A program made the position numbers and the translations under genes. DNA of 36,201 bases from a virus. The notes below the pieces were generated by a model that did not search any database, was not told the DNA's origin, and was given only the letters and a program-made list of their open reading frames with translations. The stretch covers positions 1 to 36,201 of IMG/VR virus record IMGVR_UViG_3300042525_000084, one strand, 5' to 3'. Of this stretch, positions 31,589 through 36,201 are shown piece after piece; the stretch's first letter is position 1; each line of letters starts with the position of its first letter.

Positions 31589-31851
31589 GCTGGCTTCCTT
31601 CCTGGCTTGGCCCGTGGTGTGCCGTCTTTCTTCAAACCGTACTTGGCTTTCCTAACCTTGGGTTCTGGCTTAAATTCTGGTTTGGGTTCTGCCATTTGTT
31701 GGGCTTTTTTCTGTTCAAACTCTAAGTTGAGCCGTTCGTTCTTTTCAATGTTCTGAAGTCGAACGATTAAGTGATTAGCCTCTACCCAAGGAAGAACCAT
31801 CAGTCCACGGAATACGAGTTCAAGATCTTTTCCAGACAGTTGCACGTTCAT
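31585..31851 (-). CDS. Small basic protein with PKPE linker and AT-hook-like tail, 88 aa
   Basis: ATG 31851 overlaps the nuclease stop (ATGA). The first ~50 residues are helical (LSGKDLELVFRGLMVLPWVEANHLIVRLQNIEKNERLN). A PKPEFKPEPKV linker, strikingly like the linker in ERF, then leads to a basic tail ending KDGTPRAKPGRKPA, which resembles an AT-hook or other minor-groove binding tail. I do not recognise the family. Context suggests a DNA-binding accessory of the recombination module. Confidence 0.6.
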   Translation of the reverse strand: MNVQLSGKDLELVFRGLMVLPWVEANHLIVRLQNIEKNERLNLEFEQKKAQQMAEPKPEFKPEPKVRKAKYGLKKDGTPRAKPGRKPA

Positions 31852-32726
31852 GTTTTCTCCAAATAAGTTTTGTACTGCTTACAAAAATTAGCGACCTGAC
31901 AGTACGATTTGCAACGTACTCGCTCGCCTTCTCTAACCTCCACGGTGTAACCCTTGGAGTCCTTCAAAGAAGTGAATGCAGCATTCGCTTCTTCCAAAGT
32001 TGGGTGGACTGACTTAGCCCGGACATTCCCGGTCTTGATCAGTGCGTAGGTTGTTGGTCTTTCCCACATCTCCTCTGATGAACACTCCGGCATGTCATCG
32101 TCTAACTGAAGTGCAAAGTAGGCATCGTTGTGTTTCGATAATCTGGATTTGACATAGGCCTCACGGGCCTCAGAAGGCCACAGGGGGATGTCAATCACAG
32201 CGACGGGGGATTGTGGGTATCCGTCCTTCGTTTGCGCTTCACGGGCCGTCCAATCCCTTACGATGGCTACTATCTTGGCGGCTTTGACTGGGACGTTCTT
32301 GCACCGTTCAATCAACCAGGCGTAAACGTTTAGTTGGTTATGCCAGTCTTGCTTCTCATTCATCACGGCCCAAGCACCGGTGACTTTGTAGTCCGAGATG
32401 ATGATGCCGTCTTGCTCTACCTCTTGTAGGTCCATCTGTCCTGACAATGTCCATCCATCGAGTTTGGTATAGAGGCGTTCCTCGATAACGTGATGGGAAT
32501 CCTTGCCATGCTCGAGGACTTTATGAACGGCGGAGCCGAACAGTTGCCATACCATCTCCGAAGCATCCTGTTCTAAATCATCCCAATGCTTATGCTTAAG
32601 ACTCACAATCTGAGGAGAGTTAAGAAGTTCAGTCACCGAGATATGAGAGTCACCCTTGGTATAGGTAGGCCTCTTGATGACGTTGATAAACGTCTGAGGT
32701 AAATCAAACTTATTAGTGAGCTTCAT
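31848..32726 (-). CDS. PD-(D/E)XK nuclease, RecB/Cas4-like with putative Fe-S cluster, 292 aa
   Basis: Active-site elements appear in the canonical order: GSAVHKVLE with H68, GQMDLQEV with D99, ISDYKV with D112 and K114, and the QxxxY motif Q131-Y135. Four cysteines, C215 and then C272-x3-C276-x5-C282, are placed like the cluster ligands of Cas4 and AddB-type nucleases. Such phage enzymes resect DNA ends to give single strands for annealing proteins. It lies three genes upstream of erf and five before ssb in one operon, fitting an exonuclease partner. ATG 32726 overlaps the first gene of the operon. It is not part of a CRISPR locus; no repeats are present. Confidence 0.85.
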   Translation of the reverse strand: MKLTNKFDLPQTFINVIKRPTYTKGDSHISVTELLNSPQIVSLKHKHWDDLEQDASEMVWQLFGSAVHKVLEHGKDSHHVIEERLYTKLDGWTLSGQMDLQEVEQDGIIISDYKVTGAWAVMNEKQDWHNQLNVYAWLIERCKNVPVKAAKIVAIVRDWTAREAQTKDGYPQSPVAVIDIPLWPSEAREAYVKSRLSKHNDAYFALQLDDDMPECSSEEMWERPTTYALIKTGNVRAKSVHPTLEEANAAFTSLKDSKGYTVEVREGERVRCKSYCQVANFCKQYKTYLEKT

Positions 32727-32964
32727 GAAGTGACCAATTCAAAAGTTTGTAAAAGCACATCGAGTCTTTGTTCGATCCGCCTAACCACGTTTGCCATGTC
32801 GGACTTACTTCGTCGTAAGTAAAAAGAAGCATGAGGTGGTAGTACATCGCGGCGTCATACTCTTCGTTCTGGTAGTAGTGCCACATCAGGTCTAAGTTTT
32901 TGGCCTGCTCACTGACGTAAAAGGCGTATTCCCTGGCACGTCGGATAACCTCTAATCGTGTCAT
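32713..32964 (-). CDS. First gene of the recombination operon, 83 aa, unknown
   Basis: ATG 32964 has AGGAGA at 32969-32974 and lies about 23 bases from the predicted transcription start. The product is helical and rich in Tyr, Trp and Met (EYAFYVSEQAKNLDLMWHYY, then MYYHLMLLFTYDEV). It has no signal peptide or convincing TM segment. I do not recognise a family. As the promoter-proximal gene it would be the most highly expressed of the operon. Confidence 0.65.
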   Translation of the reverse strand: MTRLEVIRRAREYAFYVSEQAKNLDLMWHYYQNEEYDAAMYYHLMLLFTYDEVSPTWQTWLGGSNKDSMCFYKLLNWSLHEAH

Positions 32965-32993
32965 GTCATCTCCTGTCTGCTAGTTATGTAGTC

Positions 32994-33022
32994 AATATAG
33001 CAGGTAGGTTCAGGCATGTCAA
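32994..33022 (-). promoter_or_regulatory. Sigma70-type promoter for the leftward operon
   Basis: Read on the - strand, TTGACA (33022-33017) is followed after exactly 17 bases by TATATT (32999-32994). That is a perfect -35 and a 5/6 -10 at optimal spacing. The predicted start near 32987 leaves a short leader before the SD and ATG at 32964. The -35 lies nine bases from the 26-bp palindrome, so a regulator bound there could affect it. Confidence 0.85.
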
Positions 33023-33030
33023 CTAGGTTT

Positions 33031-33056
33031 AAACTCCATAAATATTTATGGAGTTT
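33031..33056. promoter_or_regulatory. 26-bp perfect palindrome (operator and/or SD-sequestering hairpin)
   Basis: The half-site AAACTCCATAAAT is followed directly by its exact reverse complement, centred between 33043 and 33044. The right arm contains GGAG, the SD of the nuclease gene starting at 33059, and the left arm contains CTCC, so an RNA copy would hide that SD. It also sits just upstream of the leftward promoter. It fits a dimeric repressor operator or an RNA switch. Confidence 0.8.
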
Positions 33057-33058
33057 TG

Positions 33059-33346
33059 ATGCGACGCGCAGCCAGGGTTGATGAAAATCAAGGACTTATC
33101 GTCAAGGCGTTACGTGCGTGTGGTGCGACGGTACGGATCATCACGCAGGGTGATGGCATACCTGATCTGTTGGTTGGGTACCGAGGCCATACGATCTTGA
33201 TGGAAGTGAAGGACGGGAATAAGCCACCTTCGGCGAGACAGCTCACCACGGCAGAGCAGATCTTCTTTGATCAGTGGACTGGCGGAAAGTTATTTATCGT
33301 GAACAGCGTAGAAGAAGCGCTTGATGTATTGAAGGATTGCCGATAG
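33059..33346 (+). CDS. VRR-NUC domain nuclease, 95 aa
   Basis: ATG 33059 has GGAG seven bases upstream. The product shows the compact VRR-NUC arrangement of the PD-(D/E)XK superfamily: an N-terminal helix with E9, GIPDLLVGYRG with D36, MEVK with E49 and K51, and a following Q61 in SARQLTTAEQIFFDQW. Phage stand-alone VRR-NUC proteins are structure-specific nucleases thought to act on branched or flapped DNA. It is transcribed away from the recombination operon and is followed by a terminator. Its SD lies in a perfect palindrome, which suggests tight control. TTG 33056 is a less likely start. Confidence 0.88.
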   Translation: MRRAARVDENQGLIVKALRACGATVRIITQGDGIPDLLVGYRGHTILMEVKDGNKPPSARQLTTAEQIFFDQWTGGKLFIVNSVEEALDVLKDCR

Positions 33347-33368
33347 CATGGAGGCTGTAGGTCCATGT
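33346..33368 (+). other. Hairpin after the VRR-NUC gene
   Basis: CATGGA (33347-33352) pairs with TCCATG (33362-33367) around a 9-base loop. One more G-U pair is possible at the base. No T-run follows, so it is not a terminator by itself. It may protect the 3' end of the message ahead of the true terminator. Confidence 0.45.
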
Positions 33369-33386
33369 TGTCTCCTGTTGTAACTT

Positions 33387-33414
33387 TGCCCCTTGCAATG
33401 AGGGGCATTTTTTT
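33387..33414 (+). terminator. Rho-independent terminator
   Basis: TGCCCCT (33387-33393) pairs with AGGGGCA (33401-33407) around a 7-base loop, followed by seven T. It ends the VRR-NUC transcript and separates it from the RNA region to the right. Confidence 0.88.
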
Positions 33415-33422
33415 GATATAGT
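33393..33422 (+). promoter_or_regulatory. Extended -10 promoter in front of the structured RNA
   Basis: TGA immediately precedes TATAGT (33417-33422), giving an extended -10 element with a 5/6 hexamer. TTGCAA (33393-33398, in the terminator loop) lies 18 bases upstream as a 4/6 -35. The predicted start, 33428-33430, coincides with the first base pairs of the first RNA hairpin. Confidence 0.55.
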
Positions 33423-33427
33423 CATCT

Positions 33428-34026
33428 GGTCGGTGTGGCAACCGGCAGCGAGTGAAGGAACCCCAGATTATTTAGGTGGGGCTTGTGTGGTCACAATGTC
33501 TTTCTTCACTCAGACTGCGTGATTGCCCAACGCCAAGGGCCATGCCCCTCCTAAGTATTCTGGGGTTTTGCTTTTGGTGGCCGATCTTGCAAGAGTCTAT
33601 CGGGAAAGGCTTCAGACCGAGGGTAGGTAGCAAGTAACCGTACTGCGTCATGGCATCGGCGAACGTGGAGTCCCCAAGGAGCAGAGCCACAACAGTTTCT
33701 GGCTTGCAAGTATCCGCCGCACAGAAGTCTCCCAAAGCGGCCCACAGGGAGGCGTGTCGTAAAGGTTAGCTGCCTTGGATGGCGAGACCAATCCGATCCT
33801 TCATTGAGACGGTACACGGTTGTGAGAATAGCGATGCCCGCCGGATGTGTGTTAGGGAAAGCCATGTGTCGCATGGCTTAATCCGGTGGATAGGTTACGT
33901 CAGCGACTGAACGTAGCCCCTGTCGAGGCGAACGAAACGACCGACGAGCAGGTAAGCCTGGCTGAATTGGGAACACCGATTCAGTTAGGCAAGCTTTTGT
34001 CTCCGCTTCACTCACTCTCTCGGAGC
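33428..34026 (+). ncRNA. Candidate large structured non-coding RNA, ~600 nt
   Basis: No credible gene lies here, yet helices can be paired by hand along its length. Main ones: 33429-33434/33441-33446; 33450-33457/33504-33511 closing a three-way junction with 33461-33465/33477-33481 and 33483-33487/33492-33496; 33531-33540/33570-33579 with 33544-33548/33562-33566 inside; 33581-33585/33599-33603; 33630-33636/33641-33646; 33657-33661/33715-33719; 33727-33733/33747-33753; 33777-33782/33788-33794; 33838-33846/33881-33889 enclosing 33859-33866/33872-33879; 33893-33903/33907-33918; 33919-33925/33945-33952; 33956-33970/33976-33990 (15 bp, 3 G-U); 34001-34005/34021-34025. Loop bases 33550-33557 can pair with 33469-33476 as a kissing loop. 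Four 60-base lines counted by hand are 52-62% G+C, higher than the flanks. Size and phage setting recall GOLLD and ROOL RNAs; identity is not established. Confidence 0.7.
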
Positions 34027-34031
34027 AGGTA

Positions 34032-34235
34032 ATGAAATACTACTATTTCAAGAAACCCAGTTCAGCGGCTCATATCTGGTTAGTTGATGACACGGCGTGT
34101 CGTATGTACTCGACTGGCGGCATAAGAAAAACCGGCAAGGTATACGATCACCCTGCCGGTCGGCGTATATGTCAAATGTGTAGTCGAGCAGAACCTGAAA
34201 AGGTAGAACTGCGAGATGCAACGATTTACTTGTGA
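34032..34235 (+). CDS. Small Cys/His protein, putative zinc binder, 67 aa
   Basis: ATG 34032 has CGGAG six bases upstream, in the last stem of the RNA region. The product begins MKYYYFKKPSSAAHIWLVDD and has H14, C23 and a C47-x2-C50 pair in GRRICQMCS, spaced so that a zinc site is possible. The rest is basic. Similar short proteins with a terminal RRxCxxC occur in phages without known function. It is the only gene downstream of the RNA on the same strand. Its 3' end overlaps the convergent gene by ten bases. Confidence 0.65.
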   Translation: MKYYYFKKPSSAAHIWLVDDTACRMYSTGGIRKTGKVYDHPAGRRICQMCSRAEPEKVELRDATIYL

Positions 34236-34435
34236 TGATCAATAAATTCGTCAAGGCCTGAGCCGGTCAGGACATAAGCGGCGTCGTTATATTCCACAGT
34301 GATTAGCTGTTTTCTTAGCCACTCGTATCGTTTGAGTTGGTGTTCTAGTTCTTCAAGTCTTACTGCTGCTCGCTTCGCTACAGCGGCGTCGGCCCAGGGT
34401 CCGTTAATCCCCTTTAGCTGGTCGATCAAGTTCAT
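34226..34435 (-). CDS. Small coiled-coil protein, 69 aa
   Basis: ATG 34435 has AGGA upstream and lies inside the end of the previous gene. The product (MNLIDQLKGINGPWADAAVA..., RLEELEHQLKRYEWLRKQL) is helical with a heptad-like middle and a short polar end. It is the last gene of the second leftward operon and meets the + strand Cys/His gene tail to tail with no visible terminator. The family is unknown to me. Confidence 0.6.
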   Translation of the reverse strand: MNLIDQLKGINGPWADAAVAKRAAVRLEELEHQLKRYEWLRKQLITVEYNDAAYVLTGSGLDEFIDHHK

Positions 34436-34586
34436 TGGTTAAATCCTTCAGGAGTTCTTCGGCCATGGCTTTTATAGCGATGGACTTTAGCATCAGCGCA
34501 TAGGCCTGACGGTAGGCATGTTCTGCCTCGTCATAGAGCTGCTCCACGCGGACCTGTAGTTGTACTCTTGGATCAATTTTTAACAT
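34404..34586 (-). CDS. Small helical protein, 60 aa
   Basis: ATG 34586 (MLKIDPRVQLQVRVEQLYDE) has AGGGG at 34594-34598 with seven bases of spacing. The adjacent in-frame ATG 34589 is also possible but close to that SD. The longer frame back to 34622 overlaps the sigma-like gene. The product is one long amphipathic helix followed by LLKDLTNELDRPAKGD. Coupled to both neighbours by overlap. Function unknown. Confidence 0.58.
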   Translation of the reverse strand: MLKIDPRVQLQVRVEQLYDEAEHAYRQAYALMLKSIAIKAMAEELLKDLTNELDRPAKGD

Positions 34587-35424
34587 CATGTAACCCCTGT
34601 TTCCATCCCTCACGAAATGCATCTATGATGTAAACGTCATCGAGAGGGATCTTGTTAAAGTGACGGTAGGCGGTCCAGAAATGTGATCGACTAACCACCC
34701 GCTTTTCACAATTCTGGGTGGCTCTGTCATAGGCATAGTAAAAGGCTAGTTCACAGGCATCAAGAAGTTCTTTGGCAGGTTTCTTTCTTGCCACAAAAAT
34801 ATGCCAAGCGGCAGAACGTTTACTGGAAAACGTTTCTATATCAAGGCAGGACATTAACTTGTCTTTACGATGGGCCTCTCTAAGTTTCATTAATCCTTTA
34901 TGTTCAAGCTGCCTAGCCCTTTCTCTTGTTACATCAAAGGCTTGACCCACTTCTTCTAAGTTGTGTTCTTTGGAGCCGTCCATGCCGTAACGCATCTTGA
35001 TGATCTTCACTTCCTTTGGCGACAAAGTCTGTAAGACCTCATGGACTTTCTCTTTGATTTCTTTTTTGTGAACCATGTCCTCAAGGGATAAGGTCTCTTC
35101 TTCCCCGCCGTAAGTCAGAACGGACATCTGATGTTTATCCAACAAGACCTGGCCTTTGTTGGTGGTCAAAGTATTCCAGAGTTGTTCTTCGGACCAAAGA
35201 TCTTCAGGTAAGGCACAGAAATAATCTAATAACTTTTGTGCAGTGGCTGTGAACGTACCGTCTTGTCTTAGCGGCGTTTCTTTTAAAGTTATCAATCGGT
35301 GAATGGACTGCATATGAACGCCGATGTCTCGAGAGAACTCAGCAATTGATTTAAACCCAGCATTCTCTATGGCAGTTAGCAGTAGATTGTTTTTTATTTT
35401 TAGTTCTACGCGATACTCTTTCAT
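34573..35424 (-). CDS. HTH plus sigma70 region 4 transcription factor-like protein, 283 aa
   Basis: ATG 35424 has GGGAGGAG upstream and overlaps the previous stop (ATGA); the frame could extend five codons but the SD would then be inside it. Residues ~11-70 resemble a Cro/xre-type helix-turn-helix (NLLLTAIENAGFKSIAEFSR, DIGVHMQSIHRLI). Residues ~134-183 are a clear sigma70 region 4 (LSPKEVKIIKMRYGMDG, LEEVGQAFDVTRERARQLEH), which in sigma factors contacts the -35 element and core flap. No region 2 (-10 recognition) is visible, so it is unlikely to be a full sigma factor. The C-terminal ~90 residues are of unknown fold. It could redirect host polymerase to late phage promoters. Confidence 0.8.
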   Translation of the reverse strand: MKEYRVELKIKNNLLLTAIENAGFKSIAEFSRDIGVHMQSIHRLITLKETPLRQDGTFTATAQKLLDYFCALPEDLWSEEQLWNTLTTNKGQVLLDKHQMSVLTYGGEEETLSLEDMVHKKEIKEKVHEVLQTLSPKEVKIIKMRYGMDGSKEHNLEEVGQAFDVTRERARQLEHKGLMKLREAHRKDKLMSCLDIETFSSKRSAAWHIFVARKKPAKELLDACELAFYYAYDRATQNCEKRVVSRSHFWTAYRHFNKIPLDDVYIIDAFREGWKQGLHDVKN

Positions 35425-35672
35425 GGCTTCTCCTCCCATGCTGCTTGGAATCCTTTAAGCCAAGCCTTCTCCCAACAGATACACCACAGGTCATATGACC
35501 CATCAAGTGGGAACTTAAAATCTTCTTTGCCTTTCATCATGGCTTTAACATCTTTGCGTTTGATGAATGCTTCCCAAGCTTTGTCTCTGTCAGGGTTAAC
35601 AAGGGGTACGTCGTCAAACAGTCCTTTCTTACTGCCTTTACTTTTCTGGTGCATGTTGTGATTGCCACTCAT
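35421..35672 (-). CDS. Small basic protein, 83 aa, unknown
   Basis: ATG 35672 has AAGGAG seven bases upstream and overlaps the previous stop. The N-terminus is basic and polar (MSGNHNMHQKSKGSKKG). The rest reads DKAWEAFIKRKDVKAMMKGK and YDLWCICWEKAWLKGFQAAW, with a Trp-rich end. The W-E-x-A-W-x-x-G-F-x-A-A-W wording resembles small phage proteins of unknown function. No metal motif beyond two cysteines is visible. Confidence 0.6.
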   Translation of the reverse strand: MSGNHNMHQKSKGSKKGLFDDVPLVNPDRDKAWEAFIKRKDVKAMMKGKEDFKFPLDGSYDLWCICWEKAWLKGFQAAWEEKP

Positions 35673-35998
35673 TTCTCACTCCTTGCTCGGATTGCTTGCG
35701 CGGCCACCTTTGTAATGTCTGACGCATATTCAGGATGTACAGCAAGCACATCACACACCTTCGCACACGCCTCACGCTCTTGCTCACGAACCTGCCAATC
35801 AAGCTCTTGCAGCAGTTCTTCAATCGTGTCGCCATGTCCCGTTGCGTAGCCCCTTGCTATCATCCATGCAGCAACCTTCTCACGCTCTGCTGCTGCGACA
35901 AGGGCGGCGAAGCGTGTTACAGAATTTAATGGCTTTTCGTCAGATCCGTAAGCTAGTCCAGCCTCCCGCGCCATGCGGATTATTTCTTCTCTATCCAT
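35669..35998 (-). CDS. Conserved early phage protein, 109 aa
   Basis: ATG 35998 follows GGGGAAGAATT. The start MDREEIIRMAREAGLAYGSD, the RFAALVAAAEREKVAAWM block and the terminal EREACAKVCDVLAVHPEY...AAQAIRARSEK are typical of a very common family of small phage proteins, often duplicated within one genome, with no established function. It is helical and acidic. Its stop overlaps the next start (ATGA). Confidence 0.72.
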   Translation of the reverse strand: MDREEIIRMAREAGLAYGSDEKPLNSVTRFAALVAAAEREKVAAWMIARGYATGHGDTIEELLQELDWQVREQEREACAKVCDVLAVHPEYASDITKVAAQAIRARSEK

Positions 35999-36201
35999 AA
36001 TTCTTCCCCTTCTTTGTTACTCCATTCTTGCCACCTTGCTGCGATGAGATCTGACAAATGTTTAAGCAGCGATTGATCTGAATCAGATAAATCATCTATA
36101 CCTGCGTACTCAAACAGCAAGTTCCATATAGCTTCGCGCTCATGCTCGGCAACAAGATATGCAAAGTATTCAAGCTGATAAAAAGCATGAACAACCCCGT
36201 T
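35980..36201 (-). CDS. C-terminal 73 residues of an early phage protein (cut by window)
   Basis: The reverse frame is open from the window edge to TAA at 35980-35982 and carries the SD of the next gene in its last codons. It reads NGVVHAFYQLEYFAYLVAEH, then AIWNLLFEYAGIDDLSDSDQ and a Trp-containing helical end. The start lies outside the window. The overlap of 19 bases and helical composition match its neighbours. Function is unknown. Confidence 0.62.
   Translation of the reverse strand, partial: NGVVHAFYQLEYFAYLVAEHEREAIWNLLFEYAGIDDLSDSDQSLLKHLSDLIAARWQEWSNKEGEELWIEKK

Noticed and set aside
31848-32726. Cas4 of a phage-borne CRISPR system
   Set aside because: No repeat array and no cas1 or cas2 are present. 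The neighbours are erf and ssb, so a recombination exonuclease is the simpler reading.
33472-33874. Two leftward open frames (87 and 107 codons) across the RNA region
   Set aside because: They lack SD sequences, overlap each other in different frames, have Arg/Cys/Pro-heavy composition unlike neighbouring proteins, and run antisense through the strongest predicted helices.
33428-34026. RNase P RNA, tmRNA, group I intron or tRNA cluster
   Set aside because: The conserved RNase P core words, tRNA-like ends, a paired group I R/S element and tRNA cloverleafs were looked for and not found. GATATAGT at 33415 resembles a group I P7 word but is better read as a -10 element.

Overview
This window is part of a tailed double-stranded DNA phage genome, most likely a podovirus. 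That fits the T7/P22-like tail-tube and nozzle proteins, the three large internal (ejection) virion proteins, the short-tail fibre set and the absence of a tape-measure, sheath or baseplate gene. Many proteins resemble small conserved families I associate with uncultured freshwater and marine podoviruses. The bacterial host cannot be named from the sequence. Terminase, portal, capsid and DNA polymerase are not here and must lie outside the window.

Bases 1-29051 (+ strand) are a virion module with very tight spacing, mostly ATGA or TAATG overlaps. A run of tiny basic Lys/Gly-rich proteins (1-726, 1299-1550, 2901-3223) is interrupted by an oppositely oriented NUMOD4-HNH homing endonuclease (759-1271). 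Then come adaptor or tail-tube proteins (1547-3873), tail fibre and glycine-rich adhesin genes (4394-8468), a 2OG-Fe(II) oxygenase (8706-9308), a lysis cassette (9819-11218), a tail nozzle protein (11312-13453), a fibre-like protein (13450-14841), two proteins with long low-complexity repeat tracts (14956-20446), and three candidate internal virion proteins (20449-29051). The last of these has 1983 residues and carries a zinc-peptidase signature and an LPD38-like region.

Bases 29040-32964 (- strand) are a recombination operon. It encodes a Cas4/RecB-like PD-(D/E)XK nuclease with four candidate Fe-S cysteines, an ERF single-strand annealing protein, SSB, a ribbon-helix-helix protein, an HNH (Ref-like) nuclease and several small genes. 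A near-consensus sigma70 promoter at 32994-33022 drives it.

Bases 33031-34235 are a small + strand island set between two leftward operons. It holds a 26-bp perfect palindrome containing the ribosome binding site of a VRR-NUC nuclease gene, then a rho-independent terminator, then about 600 bases without a credible gene. By hand this stretch folds into at least 13 helices, including a three-way junction, a 15-bp hairpin, an 8-bp kissing-loop match and two copies of a self-complementary octamer. It has its own extended -10 promoter. I regard it as a large structured non-coding RNA, the most interesting object in the window. It is followed by a 67-residue Cys/His protein.

Bases 34226-36201 (- strand) are a second early-type operon of small proteins plus a helix-turn-helix/sigma70 region 4 protein. 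The gene at the right edge is cut by the window.
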